Assembly (NCBI GenBank): GCA_036873755.1
Contig: JAVTVY010020510.1
Location: forward strand, 1 to 64,000
DNA from: Hanleya hanleyi
Taxonomy: Eukaryota; Mollusca; Polyplacophora; Lepidopleurida; Hanleyidae
Length of the DNA stretch: 64,000 bases
Direction: 5' to 3'
The notes beneath the pieces are model-generated. The model did not search any database. It had not been told where the DNA came from and worked only from the letters and a program-made list of their open reading frames with translations. Both the position numbers and the translations under genes were made by a program. Shown one piece after another: positions 10,620 to 22,800 of this stretch (position 1 is the first letter of the stretch; every line of letters begins with the position of its first letter).

Positions 10620-13600
10620 GCCCCAAATAATCTAATATTTATATGTAAATATCACTGTTACCAGGTAATGGTTAAGGCTTAGACTATAGCTAGTCCACCT
10701 ATTTCTGTATAGATTTACTCCTACACTGGATCGTTAGGGGGCTATCGGCTATTTACGGTTTTGATGACGTCACCTCTGGATTTCGTCGCCATTGTTTTAA
10801 ATACCATTACATTCTACGCGTATCAACCGCGGAAACTTACTGATTAAATTTCGTGACACATTGTCGAAGGCGTCGAGGTAAAATACATTGAGGAATAAAA
10901 ACATCTATCTATCTATACTTGCATATATAGATATTGCAGTGAGTACCCATATATCGACAAATCGTTTGGCAGATTTCTGTTATCGTATGCATTTAAGCCC
11001 ATGCTCTGTTATTAAGCAAATGATAGTATTTTCACGTTTATTGAGAATTGCGTTTGGTGGTTCTGTCGATTTCTTAGTTCTAGAACACCAACAAAAGTTG
11101 AGAGTTGTGAGTCTCTTTGTTTGAAATCGCTTTCGCAGCATGTTTATGACGTGTACCGTAATCTATAATATAAATTGTGTGTAGGTGTTCCTGTCCCAAA
11201 AGATAGTTCCCGACATTGGTGCACGTTAAACCAAAAAGTATTACAGTTCCGAGAAAAGTTATCTGAATCCAAAATAAAGCTTTGCTTTCAGATTGATTCA
11301 GGAATACATGACTGGCCTGTGTAATATGTGTAATGTTTGCCAGAGCTCGGTGGTTCATTGCAGCGAGTCAAGAGATACCTTGATAAACGGTGTGAGATTC
11401 CACGCCGATGAACATAGCCGCAAGATCTGGCTCATAAAGACGAGGATCGGGACGAGAATAGAGGACCTCGGAGGTGTCACGAGAAGACGGACGACTTTAT
11501 TGGTGACCGAGCTCAGCGATAATTGCATGTTGAATGGCGAATTATTGAGCGTGGCTGGTGAAGCTTTAAGTCCAGATTTGGCGGAGTGACGCATGTTCTT
11601 CGGCGCGGAAAATTGAAATGGAAAGCAACCGTTAACAGGAGCTCGTACCAAGGTGTAAGTGTGAAGATTGATGACGGGGAGAGTACCTTGATAGGCTGGT
11701 CCGGGAATACAGATTAAAACCCTAGTTATTAAGTCTGTATCGCCAAGCGAAGACGAAATTGCAAATGATTTTCGAACGCGGGAAGAATAAAAATAGTTCA
11801 TCTTATGGATTTCACTTTCCTCCCCCGCTAAGATATATGGCTTGGATCATTTACAAAATATTATCAAGTCTCAGAATGAAAACACTTCTCGCAATACTCG
11901 ACCTACATCTGTTACATATTGCACATTAAATGAAAAGATCGGAGAAACGCAGCAATCTTTCAAGGAGCGATGGCATCTGAACCTTATACATAATCTATGA
12001 CAGTGAAGGCGAAGAAGATGCCCACTCGCTGTTAAGATGTTAGTCTGCCATAAGCCGGATGTCTTAACAGTATAGGATCAAGTATGCTTGAGGAAGATAC
12101 GCATCTCTGAGTTATGGAAAACTTTCCACGTCCTCGTGAGAACAGCAGCACCCCCTTGGTGGAGAATACAGCGAAAGGCACGAATAGAAATTGCCGATGT
12201 ATAGGGGTAAGTAAGAAATATATATTGAAATCTCAGTTAACCAGAACTAATAGTTAACAAGTTCCCAATAAAATATCTCCCAATACTAATTCATTTCCTG
12301 GTATATGTCCCCCAGAAATCTCGATAACTCTGTAGGACTAATTTACTAACCAAAGCGCGCATGAAACGGTATATTTAACGTCATGTACTTACGTGCTTAA
12401 AAACAAGACGAGCCATCAATAGAGAGTTGTGATGCATAATAAATGTTGTTCTGGATTGAATTCCGACCTGAGAGGTTGTGACCCATAATAAATGTTGTTC
12501 TGGATTAAATGCTGTCCTGATTCTCTACAGGTGTTTGGGATATTCCGGCTGGATCTATATGTACATGTCCATATAGTATATTGTAACATTTCCTAGAGCA
12601 TGCATGTAAACCCTAAGACGATTTTATTAACCAACTCTCCCAAACAATCTCATTAAAGTTTCTGATTATTGCTGAAAAATATCGTATACTGAAGGTCAGA
12701 TAGGATGGTTGTGTGCACGATCATTGGTACTCTATGTATAGCATGCGTTTTATTGCGTCCAACCCTGGGCTACTATAGAAAGCGAGCTGATTGATTTATA
12801 TGTAAGGTTCTCCTCATGAACAATCACTAAGTAACAGATACATCACAACTCTCAATTTGAATAAAGCCCAGAAATGGGCCTATCTTTGGATGAGATATCT
12901 TATCAAATTTCGCCATATGTCATGCGTATATTTTACGTTGTTCTAGTCCCTGTTGGGTCGGGACGGACGTCGTGTGAGAACTACACTAGAATAATCCATC
13001 ATTAAAAGCAGTTCCATGAAAAAATGATCACAGAGTACAACGTAGATTATAAAGACTGGGAACTGAACAGCATTTTATTGACTTTGATTGCTATAATAAA
13101 ATTAAAAGTATGAATATGAAGTGTGTCACATATATGTTTTTTACTTACTATATTTTATGCCTGATTAACAAGTCCCTGCATGGTTATATTTTGTCTGATG
13201 ACCGGTGTTCGATAAGGTTCGCTGAAACGAGGACAATGGAAATGGACGGTAAATATATATAATATCTCCATGATCTTATAGATTAAAAAAATGGACATAG
13301 AGACTGAAACATCTGTCGTCTAGAACCACCTAAACAACATTCAGGTTGCAGTCAGCAATTTGTGCGAATTCATGAATTTGAGCGTTGTTGAGCGTTAATG
13401 TGATACATTAATACCCTGAAAAATCGTCTTTAAATTCATTTTGATTTGACCATATGACCACCATGATGTCTCCCCGAAAAGCATCGAAAAATATCTGTTT
13501 CTCCTGTTAGCTTGTGTTTATTTATATTTTATTTTATTTCTGCATACTTGGATTTTCTTACTAATAGTCTGTAAGGAAGCTGAAATACTCTACTGCATGG

Positions 13601-14015
13601 GTACGGTTGTAAGCCTATATCTCGAATGACAATGGAGGTTTTTGTTGTACAGTTACCAAAAGTTTTTAATTTTTTTTCTCAAAATATAATACATTGGTGG
13701 ATAAATTTAGGCGTGGCGGAGAATATCTCGTGCACTGAGCTTCGTTAACTGCTATCCGCGATTGATCGATTTCACTTAAACCGAAGCTATATTGCAGCCA
13801 TCATGCAATGTTAATAGGTCTTCATGGTGTTCATATGAACACGCACGATCAAAGCGCAATTGGAAAACGTTTCCTGTGCTAATGACTCTGGATTATCAGC
13901 TGATGAAAGAAAATCATTCATCATTGAGGAAGAACGCGAAATGTGATTTCTTCAACATAACATTATTGAGAATCTTTTCATTGAGCGATTTCTGTTCGCA
14001 TGTATATATATATCA
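10620..14015. other. No gene established; possible promoter-like bit and short tandem repeat
   Basis: A CRE TGACGTCA (10,765-10,772) with nearby 'CGCCATTGTT' may mark regulatory DNA but no exon follows. Overlapping open frames at 11,293-11,589 (plus) and 11,355-11,801 (minus, 148 codons) lack recognisable domains. At about 12,424-12,520 a ~57-bp unit ('CATAATAAATGTTGTTCTGG') occurs twice. The rest is unremarkable AT-rich sequence. Confidence 0.4.
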
Positions 14016-14018
14016 TTT

Positions 14019-14194
14019 TACATGTACACTCCCTCTGAGAATGTTACATGTACACTCCCTCTGAGAATGTTACATGTACACTCCCTCTGAGAATGTTACA
14101 TGTACACTCCCTCTGAGAATGTTACATGTACACTCCCTCTGAGAATGTTACATGTACACTCCCTCTGAGAATAGTTTACACTCCCTCTGAGAAT
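14019..14194. repeat. 26-bp minisatellite, ~6 units plus two short ones
   Basis: Unit ATGTTACATGTACACTCCCT plus CTGAGA. The last two units are shortened and begin ATAGTTTACACTCCC. The apparent frames through it are periodic artefacts. Confidence 0.93.
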
Positions 14195-14580
14195 AGTTTT
14201 TTCATGCTTTTTGTTATTTTGAAAACCCGGGATGGTGCTTTGCAAGTATATTTGTTAAGAGCAAGGCCTGTATACTTCGGCTATTTAAAAAAAAAATCCG
14301 AGGTGGTTTTCCAAGCGACAATACTTGGTTCTCTGAAAATCTAATCTTGTCGCTTATAAAGAACTAATTTTCAGTTTATTAAAAACTTATTTGCATTATC
14401 TTTTAATCTGCGAAAATTTTATTTGGGCTTTCAAAGAGCTACATGTTCTAAATATCTCGGTTTTTAAAACAGCCAAAAATATACGATGACAAATTCGATA
14501 AAACCATGAAAAAACAACCATTCTAAAAGGGAAAGATGAGCGATAAGTGTTTCCAAATCTGGATCGATTTCTATCATTCA

Positions 14581-14866
14581 CAGTCAGAAAAAGGGTGATG
14601 GCCTATTTACCTTTTTATGGTGATGATGCCTGTTCATCAGCCTTTAAAGGTATGAAAAAGGGTGATTGCCAATGTCGTCACCCTTTCAAGGCGATAGCCC
14701 AGGTTGTCACCCTTTTAGGGCGATAGCCGTCACCCTTTTAAGGTGATAAGCCATTATCCTTTCAAGGTGATGGTGGAAAAGGGTGATGGCTCTATCTCAG
14801 CACCTTTTTTGGGTGATGCTGTTATCACTATTTTAGGGTGATAAGTATCACCATTTTTTCTGGCTG
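14581..14866. mobile_element. Small MITE built of CACCCTTTT/GGTGATA motifs
   Basis: Ends are inverted: CAGTCAGAAAAAGGGTGATG on the left and the complement of CAGCCAGAAAAAATGGTGA on the right. The interior is a dense set of direct and inverted copies of AAGGGTGATGGC and CACCCTTTTAAGGTGATA. No target duplication is clear. Probably a non-autonomous DNA element with self-similar interior. Confidence 0.6.
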
Positions 14867-14959
14867 TTTTATCTAATCAAAGAAAATATCAAAAGGATGA
14901 TGCAAAACCCTTTGCAATACCAGTTTCAGATGTTTCAATCGGTATCATACAGCGGAAGA

Positions 14960-15040
14960 GTTTGGTGTATCCACAGATGTGCGGTGTATCCACAGAGGTG
15001 TGGTGTATCCACAGAGGTGTGGTGTATCCACAGAGGGTGC
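14960..15040. repeat. 19-bp minisatellite, 4 units
   Basis: Unit GTGTATCCACAGAGGTGTG, with the first unit diverged (GATGTGCG). Confidence 0.9.
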
Positions 15041-15424
15041 GCCTTGTTTAACCCTTTATCAGCCTAAACAAATAAACATAAATTAACGCTCCCCATTTTA
15101 TATTGCATGTCGCTTACGAGTACAATTGGGAGCGTTGGTACGATATTTATTTATTTATTAAAAGTGGTCCTTATTAATCCAGATTTAATTGAAGACAAGA
15201 ATTTTTTTATTTTTTTATTTTTTATATTGTTACTAATTATTGTGGCCTTTCGAACGCCATAATCGAAATACTTAATTCGAACGACCATATTAGCACCAGT
15301 CCAAGCCGGTATGGCTTCACACGGGGATATTGGTACCAATCTAAGACGATATTAGCATCAATCCATGTTATGGCTTCAACAGTTCCTTGTATGAGAGAAG
15401 CGTTCAACACTTGTCAAAGATGCT

Positions 15425-15765
15425 GGTAAGACATCATGATGTTCCTCTCGTCGAATCCGTAATACCGAGAGGTATCCTGGTTGACAAATGAATTTTCCAC
15501 AGCTAGATAGTAAGAGGTCCATGATGCTCATCCTTTACCATCAGAGTTGTTTGAGCTAATCTGTCATCACAGCTTCCGAGCTAGCGTATCTAATTCCGCT
15601 TAAGCCGGTGCTAGGGGCCGTGTGGATACACCATAATCTCCACATGAACAGCTGCAATAAAAGCGCGGCTGAGATACTAAGAGTCATATGGTTGGTTTTT
15701 AGTCGCCAGACGTCGTCAATTTTTCCCACCTCTTGTATATCGCTCCAATTTACGCCTCCCAGCAA
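15425..15765. mobile_element. Retroelement-family fragment (terminal/tail region)
   Basis: Holds the recurrent block 'GAGCTAGCGTATCTAATTCC', 'AAGCCGGTGCTAGGGGCCGT', 'CACATGAACAGCTGCAATAA', 'CAGACGTCGTCAATTTTT'. The same block is at 34,085-34,400 and, more diverged, at 20,990-21,115, 37.5, 38.3, 39.8, 42.35 and 58.6-59.1 kb. Elsewhere it adjoins reverse-transcriptase sequence, so it is assigned to the untranslated terminal region of that element. No coding sequence is seen here. Confidence 0.6.
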
Positions 15766-16520
15766 ATGCCAAAAAGGTTTACTGTGATTTCTCAGCTGAC
15801 GTTGTCATGTCGGGATGTCATACTCGGGCGATTTTTCCCCATTATTTTTAATTTTATTTATTTTCTTGGGGTTTCTCTCAAGCACGGTTTTGTATGAAGA
15901 AAATTTATTAAATCAGGCCCTGTAAATTAGCATAGTAAGTTTCTTGATAAGATACATGAAGAATTGAACGACATGCATTATTGAACATGAATACTGTTTT
16001 GGATATGTACTTCCGAAATATTGCGCTGATAATGATTCAAGCGTGTCCAAGTGGATTATTTTCAAAACTCTGTGGACATACTCAGTAAAACGTTGTGGTA
16101 ATTCATGTACTTATTCGAGAAGTGAAAATCCAGGAAAATATTCGTGTTCCACTTCTACCGTCATTCAACCCTCATCAAGCATATACTTTTTTGTGGGTCG
16201 TCAAAGCCGCCATTTTTTGATGTACACATGGTGTTTTGAATCATAAATTCTGTATAATCCCAATATGTTAACCTGAGAAGAGAGAGATTATCACCTCTTA
16301 TCTTTGCGTGTTTACGGTGAATAGCCATGCATGAGAATAGATTGGACTGAAAACAAAATGGATGTTAAGTTAAGCACTATACACCATTTCCATTTTCATT
16401 TGACATTTCAATAATGCATGGCTTTGTTCCCAATGACAATATCTCATTCATACGTCCATTTCATTGTAGTGATGCTCCACATGTGGTGTTAACTCGTGAT
16501 TTCAGTTTTTGGATGGATGG
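15766..16520. other. No gene recognised
   Basis: AT-rich sequence with no supported feature. Confidence 0.5.
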
Positions 16521-16526
16521 TTTATA

Positions 16527-16718
16527 CACTGCGAAAATAATTGTGTTGTATTCAACACAATTTGTTGCTAGGATAGCGTCAACACAATCAACACCCCTTT
16601 GCGTCCACACAAAATCGTACCGTTTTCAACAACAATTCGTGTTGGTTTTAACACAAATTGTTTTATTCTCAACATAATTCTGTTGACAAAATGGTCTCAG
16701 CAGAATTTTTTGGCAGTG
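16527..16718. mobile_element. 192-bp TA-flanked MITE, CACTG ends
   Basis: Inverted ends CACTGCGAAAATAATT and the complement of CACTGCCAAAAAATT, flanked by TA (16,525-16,526 and 16,719-16,720). The interior has repeated AACACAA/TTGTGTTG motifs in both directions. It shares the CACTG start and TA target with the 43,921-44,622 element. Confidence 0.75.
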
Positions 16719-16720
16719 TA

Positions 16721-18395
16721 CATGCATGATGTAGGGCCAAAATTAGAAAACGAATTCAATGATCTCGCAAATCATTACTGTAGAAACTTGTTCAGTTGAT
16801 ATTTATTTGCATCTTCGCTAAAGCTTTTTTTGTGTGGTAATAAATACCATGAATCTCTGAAAATACAATAGCAGGCAAGTCACTCGCGTTACGTTTGGTA
16901 TTACAACTAGTCCAGAATTCTTATGGCCTCGCGGTCTTATGACTTGTCTAACAATACCTTCCCATCAACATTCTGACAAATGACCTACAAATATGTTGCC
17001 AAATAGATAAAACAGTGCAGGATTACAGATGCTGATGTTGGCTCCTGGCGGCCATTTATAAAATGATCGCTATGACCTATAAAGGAAAAGTTCGCGGTGG
17101 CTTCATATCTAGAAATGCTTCCCAGATCATGATAGGCTACCTCTAAGACAAATCTAAGACAACTTTCACCCTTTTATGAAAAAGGAACATTTTTTTCACA
17201 TCACATTTTCCACATAATATCTAGGTTAAATTTGGCAACGCGATACTAAGAGAACATAGGTATTCTGGTGGGTACTAATCGTGCACCTCTATTGTCAGAC
17301 CTATATCTGCTCTCTTATAAATTCGACTGTACGCAGAAAACAAAACATTATCGTTGCAAAGTCTGCTCCTTTTCATTCACCAAACGCTAAATAGACAACC
17401 ATCTTGTTTGAAGATCTAATATTGTGTATATGAGATACATGACATTTAAGAGAGTTAGAAACATCAGTGTCGGTATTATGATATACATATACCTGTCATT
17501 TGTATGCTTTCAATTACACTGTACACTGAAAGGCTAAATTTAAAACCATCCAAGCTAACTACATATTCAATCTTGGATTAACTTCCCTATGTGTAACGTC
17601 ACATATATATGTAGCTAAGACGAATATTAGGACCGTCATTTAGTCCTGATCTGTAACTTAGGAAGCACCTATTTTTCCTGAGGAGAAAGATATACGAAGG
17701 GACATTGTTTCCTGTGATATTCCTTCCTTTCGCGGCCGGCATTATGGACAAGTTACTGTTGGCCGCTTCTGCTCTCTGCCAGGAAACTAAATCGTGTTTA
17801 GGGGTCGGACAGGTATTTGTACATGTAAACATACACTGGACATATCATAATCATGACGAAGGTATTAAAGCCGCACTCGGGAATAGGCTTGAGGCACCAA
17901 CAAAAATTTAGCACCCCCCCCCCTCCCCCCAACATTAGGCTGTAAAACAGTAAACAACCACATGATTAGAATAGTAGGAAATGTAAGCATATCCCCAGAA
18001 AAAATTGATATCTCTACTGAAATGCACCAGCCCCCGCCTCCTCCTATTAATTTTGAACCGTCCCTTATGTAGATTTTGATGTCTCATCAATTAGGCCCTG
18101 AGAAAATCACGAGGAAATTCTTCAAGGATGACCGCTGGTTATTGAATGTCGGACTTTACGTGTATTCCCTAGCTACAAACACGTCACCAACAAAAATAAA
18201 ATTAGAAATGAATTTTTGTCGGTGCGATTTGACACCACATTTTCTCAATGAGTTGGAGCTCTTTCGGCAACTTTAATACAAAACATTTTTATAAATTTTC
18301 ATGAAGACAATATTATATCTGGATTTACGGATCATTTTTCGATTTTTCATATCTAAAATCCCCCTTATCCAAGAAATATCTTATCGACTTACAAG
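16721..18395. other. No gene; one short reverse-transcriptase relic
   Basis: Mostly featureless. At about 17,361-17,405 'TTCACCAAACGCTAAATAGA' resembles the KRYIDDLL-encoding segment at 38,020-38,050, so a small fragment of that retroelement family is present. A poly-C tract is at 17,915-17,923. Confidence 0.45.
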
Positions 18396-18399
18396 CCCT

Positions 18400-19930
18400 G
18401 ATATAAGGAACGCATTTATACAAAGGATCCAACATTACGACTAAAATTCTGTCACCCTGGAAGATAATGATGCTAATAGGGCTCTTGATCTTTTTCTTCC
18501 TGAGTTTAATGAGGCTTATGACTGTTGTTTTTCACTGACTACTATTGTTATGTCAAGTAAGCGCATTAGCAAACCCTGGATAACTCGAGGCATTCTTACT
18601 TCTATTCATGAAAAAACACTCGTAACAGGACCTACAGAAACAAACTGAATCACTCTACTCGACTGTCCAAACGGACTTATTTTGAAGACAAATCCGATGA
18701 ATTCAATAAGGATAATGGTACAGGGACAATTTTAAACCAGCTTATGAATCGAAAGCAAACTTAAGCAATCTCAAAGTCGTTTATTGCTGATGGTAAAGGA
18801 ATTACAGAAAACCAAACAATAGCTGATAAATTCAATGAATATTTTAGCACAGTGGCATTCAAATTTGATTTCAATATTCTGTTACACCGAAATTTAGCGA
18901 ATATATTGAACCCTCAATTAATGGAAATTTACTGCTGTAACCCCTAATGCTGTTAAGGACGTAATTATTGGCCTAAAATCAGCCGCTACCGGACAACTTG
19001 TGTTGCTGCTCCCCACTGCACACCTGTAAGCATATCATTCAAGCTTGGCATTGTACCAGATGCGTTTAACGCTACAAAGGTGACACCTGTTTTCAAATTT
19101 GGTGAACTTATGATGTTTGCGAATTACAGACCAATATCAATTTTGCCATGCTTTAGTAAAAACGCTGAGAAAATTGTTGTGAACTCGATGACAGAATTCA
19201 TAGAATCGAACACCATTATTTCAGACAATATGGTTTCAGAGCCAACCGTTCCACCGCATTATGGTTAAGGAATTATAGTATAGTCAAGTTTCCAAAGCAT
19301 TTGCCACATACAAATACTCTTATTTTACTCAATCAACCTACCATTGTGGGTTCCGTGGAATAACTGATTGAAAAGTTTCCTGTCTGGTAGATCCCAGTGT
19401 GTCACCTATATATCTTATCTTGCCATGCTGATATTACCTGTGGAATTTCTCAAGGATCGATTATTTTTTGTTATATATCAACGATATAAGCAATGTTACT
19501 GATTGTCTTGATATTATTCTATTAGCTGGCGATACTAGTGTAGTTGATTCGGCAAAATATTACAGATGCTATTAATAACATGTCTCAAGAATTGATAAGC
19601 TCTTTACATGGCTGTGCTCTAATAGCCTATCTTTGAATATTGTAAAAACAAAGTACATAATCACCAATCCTAATAATAAAAAACACACCCAGGATCTATC
19701 TATTTCTGGGCAAGAAATGGAACTAGTTAACAATTTCAATTTTTAGAAATTTTCCTGAACAATTAACTAAAAAGAGTCTGTTTAGTTTGTATTAATCAGT
19801 GATATTCCCTTATTGTAATGATATCTGGGGTAACCCATATGTAACTCACTTTAACTCGCTAACTCTACTCCAGAAACGAGCAATATGGTCACCTTACGTG
19901 ACCATACGCAATTAACCCCTCTTTGATAAA
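18400..19930 (+). pseudogene. Dead non-LTR retrotransposon (CR1/L2-type) reverse transcriptase
   Basis: The conserved order of a CR1/L2/Jockey-group polyprotein can be read across all three forward frames. First comes the linker region 'ALDLFLPEFNEAYDCCF' and 'KPWITRGI' (18.48-18.60 kb), then 'KFNEYFSTVA' (about 18,825-18,860). Next are 'VTPVFKFG' and 'NYRPISILP' (19.08-19.15 kb), then 'LYINDI' with a decayed active-site box where the Asp-Asp pair is altered (LLAGDT, about 19,520-19,537). Downstream are 'LSLNIVKTKYII' (about 19.63-19.66 kb) and a C-terminal 'YCNDIWGNPYV' block near 19.81-19.85 kb. Stops and frameshifts are frequent and the catalytic box is lost, so it cannot be active. The endonuclease domain is not recognised upstream; 5' truncation is usual for these elements. 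Confidence 0.85.
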
Positions 19931-20677
19931 TTGGAAATTTCACCATTGGTTCAAAAATTATGGTTCAAAACAATTATGTTGCGATTTGCCCCGACTAGGG
20001 GTGAGTTGGGACAGACCACGGGCTAAATTGCAAAAATATTGGTTACTTTGGATAATATTTACTAACAATAAAGTGGATAGTGCATGATTAATACCTTCAA
20101 CAATATACAGAGAAATCATATTGCTTATCTTGGCCAGCAAAACCACATTGGTTCAACCCACCCCGGTTGCAACTTATTCCGGTAAATTCAACTTCAGAAC
20201 AGAAATACATAATTTAGATTCATGCCCATGAACCTAGCCCAGGAGAACATCGTAAACAACTTGATAAATAAAGTTTGCATGACACATGTCGCGTTGGTGG
20301 CCTTCAGGTTTGGATAATCTGTGAGTATGTCCTACACCCAGGGGGACAGACTTGCCCGGGTAGGCCAATAAGTCTAAATGTCTCCATATATTATTGACAT
20401 CAAATCGTTCTTTATTCTGGAGTAGCCGCTAAAGCTTTATTTATATCTTTCTAAAAGTCTGTACTAAGTAACTCTAAATCCGATTTCTATTCACGGAAAG
20501 AGATTGGCAATATCCTTCATCTCCCAAAACATCTTCCAAATATCAAAGCGTTCGTGGCTCTAAGTGGCTTGCTGGAGGACTTGAACACCTTTCAATCGGC
20601 GCGCAGTGATCGTCTAATGCAAGGTGACGGCCAACATAATTCTATCAGCCACTCCAAAGCTGATGATGGATAAGCTT

Positions 20678-20977
20678 TCACGAGAACAGAGCGGACGCAT
20701 CAACTGCACTTACAATCGGTCCAGCGTCTAAATCCGTGAACCGATAAATTTGAAGAGCATGGGATAGAGAAGCAAGTAGTCGAGTGCTACAAGGCATGTT
20801 AAATCTGTTATAGAACATACTCATCCCATTGATCACACCACTCTGGAACGTTTGTGAATGACTGTTACTATCGAATATAACGTTATGTTTCTGGCTGTGA
20901 TATCTGACAGTTATTGAGGGAACCGTGATATACGTGTTCTTATATACAACTCCTCTTATCCTCTTCTCTACAATCAT
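20678..20977 (-). CDS. Candidate exon, function unknown
   Basis: A 99-codon minus-strand frame starting with ATG. It has varied amino-acid composition, unlike repeat-derived frames, and contains 'SITVRYHSQKHNVIFDS' and 'RLLASLSHALQIYRF'. I do not recognise a domain. No promoter, splice partner or homologous copy was found in the window. It could belong with the minus-strand candidate exons at 22.2-22.8 kb or be chance. Confidence 0.22.
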   Translation of the reverse strand: MIVEKRIRGVVYKNTYITVPSITVRYHSQKHNVIFDSNSHSQTFQSGVINGMSMFYNRFNMPCSTRLLASLSHALQIYRFTDLDAGPIVSAVDASALFS

Positions 20978-20989
20978 TCGCTATTTGAT

Positions 20990-21115
20990 AGGGTTACCTT
21001 CATCCAACGTAGCTATTTCTGCTTAAGCCGGTGCTGGGGGCCGTGTGAAGACTCCATAGTCTTTACATGAACAGTAGCAATGACGGCGAGGCCGAGATAC
21101 TAGGTCTGCACTTTA
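20990..21115. mobile_element. Retroelement-family tail fragment
   Basis: Diverged copy of the 'AAGCCGGTGCTGGGGGCCGT ... ACATGAACAGTAGCAATGAC' block found at 15.6 and 34.2 kb. Confidence 0.55.
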
Positions 21116-21497
21116 CGACAACCATCATTTCGAAAACCTAGGTTATCGACTGATAACTTATAGGTTCTCTACACGAATGTCCAAAACAAAATAGAAACTC
21201 GAAGTTGAAAGTGAAACTCGGGGTTGTCTACTAGATAACCTAGGCTTTCGACAGTTAACACAAGTTATCAATTCGAAATCCTAGGTTCTCGGTTCGATAA
21301 ATTATGTTATCTACCGACAACTGTGATTTTCGGTTTTGTGAAATAGAAACTCAGGTTACGCAAAGAGAAAGTCGGGGTTGTCTGGTAGATAACCTAGGAT
21401 TTCGACCGTTAACCTAAGTTCTCGATTCGAGAACCATGGTTTTCTCTTTGACAAATTAAGTTATCTGTTAGAAAACTTAGGTTTTCGGTTCGATAAC
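21112..21497. repeat. Self-similar AACCTAGGTT/TCGATAAC repeat
   Basis: Two ~130-bp diverged units share 'ACTAGATAACCTAGG' or 'GTAGATAACCTAGGATTTCG' and 'GTTCTCGATTCGAGAACC'-type phrases, with many short inverted pairs. The two ends are weakly inverted (CACTTTACGA versus the complement of TCGATAACAGTG). This suggests a decayed MITE without a clear target duplication. Confidence 0.5.
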
Positions 21498-22190
21498 AGT
21501 GAGATTCTGATTATTGGGACATTTGGCCTTCCATACCCACAGTGTTGATGAATGAACATAGAAACGAGAAGAAACGGTAATATTCTACGACTTCAAAGAC
21601 AATGCAAACAGTACTCCTGGAATCAGCTATATGCGGGACGTCACTGCCCGGTATATAACATGTACTTCCTCGTTCTTCTGCATTCCTTCTATTTACCACT
21701 CTCTTCGACAGAAAAAAAACTAAGCAGATATTGAAAACATGTATGATACTTATCGAGCCTATTACGTCAGCCTATGGCTGAGCAAATCTCTATATCTATA
21801 ACTCTTCGAAATACCAAAATATGTACGCCAAGAGACTTGCTAATTCGGCTGGCCATTTTATAGTCAATGACCGGAACAAAATACCCACAGACCGAATTTA
21901 CACGTTCATTTATGTGTATAAATTATTGTTGATCGTAATTAGTATACGGTTCTGATAGCAAACTCCTGATGGTTAAATGAGTTGATTACTACCGGAGTAT
22001 TTTACGCACTGCCGAGGAGCGTGATGACTATAGCACATTATGTAGGGTTATCGCACAAGGTCATCTGTAAACACTTCCCAAACAGAATAATAATAATTTG
22101 ATAACATCAAAGCCCAATTAGGATACCGCTAATGAGAAAGTAGGCATCATTAACGATTAGAAAATCAATGCTATAATTATACAGTAACCA
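21498..22190. other. No gene recognised
   Basis: AT-rich sequence without supported features. Confidence 0.5.
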
Positions 22191-22193
22191 TAT

Positions 22194-22800
22194 TTAAAAA
22201 ATGATGCAATAATGAGAGCTACACAGCACCCAGTTGAACTTTTCGTCGAATGGGGGTATAGAGATACTGTTAAATATATCTGATAGTTCGGGGATGCTCT
22301 TCATGCTCCTGGTATTAATATAACTTTCCAAGATGTATAATTTGTAGAAATCTTTTATAACAATTACAAGTTCAAAACAGTTTTCATCATTGTATAACAC
22401 GATCAGGACAAATAATATAGAACTATATGGAACTATTTTCTCAATAAAAATAGAGGGCAGCCTGTTCCATCCCGCTCCCACATCATTAAATATTTCAGTT
22501 ATCAGGAGCTAGAAAAGCCACCCGTGGTATCGACCGATCACTACTCAATCCGTTTACAGTAGAGACCCATACAGGTGGTACCTGCATAACCAACCTGTGA
22601 CAAACACATGAACCAAAGTTCCAATATCCCGCTTTAGTAGCGGCTAATTTCGCCTGTTCAATTATGCTCCGAATGTACACGTCACCGATGAGGGCGGTTC
22701 TCTGTCTCCCGGTTGAAGTCAACAGTTGATCAGTGTCATCCCCCACACACGGAACAGCGAGATACTCTGGCCAAAGATCCGGTGAGTTTTTACTAGACAC
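22194..22800 (-). CDS. Two adjacent candidate exons, unidentified
   Basis: Minus-strand frames at 22,495-22,800 (about 100 codons, motif GYWNFGSCVCHRL, with a possible donor 'CAGGTACC' near 22,585) and 22,194-22,481 (about 95 codons, motif WNRLPSIFIEKIVPYSS) have balanced composition. Neither starts with ATG, so they would be internal exons. No domain is recognised and the splice model is guesswork. Confidence 0.2.

Noticed and set aside
11293..11801. Overlapping frames of 98 (plus) and 148 (minus) codons as genes
   Set aside because: They overlap on opposite strands, and neither has a domain, splice context or promoter.
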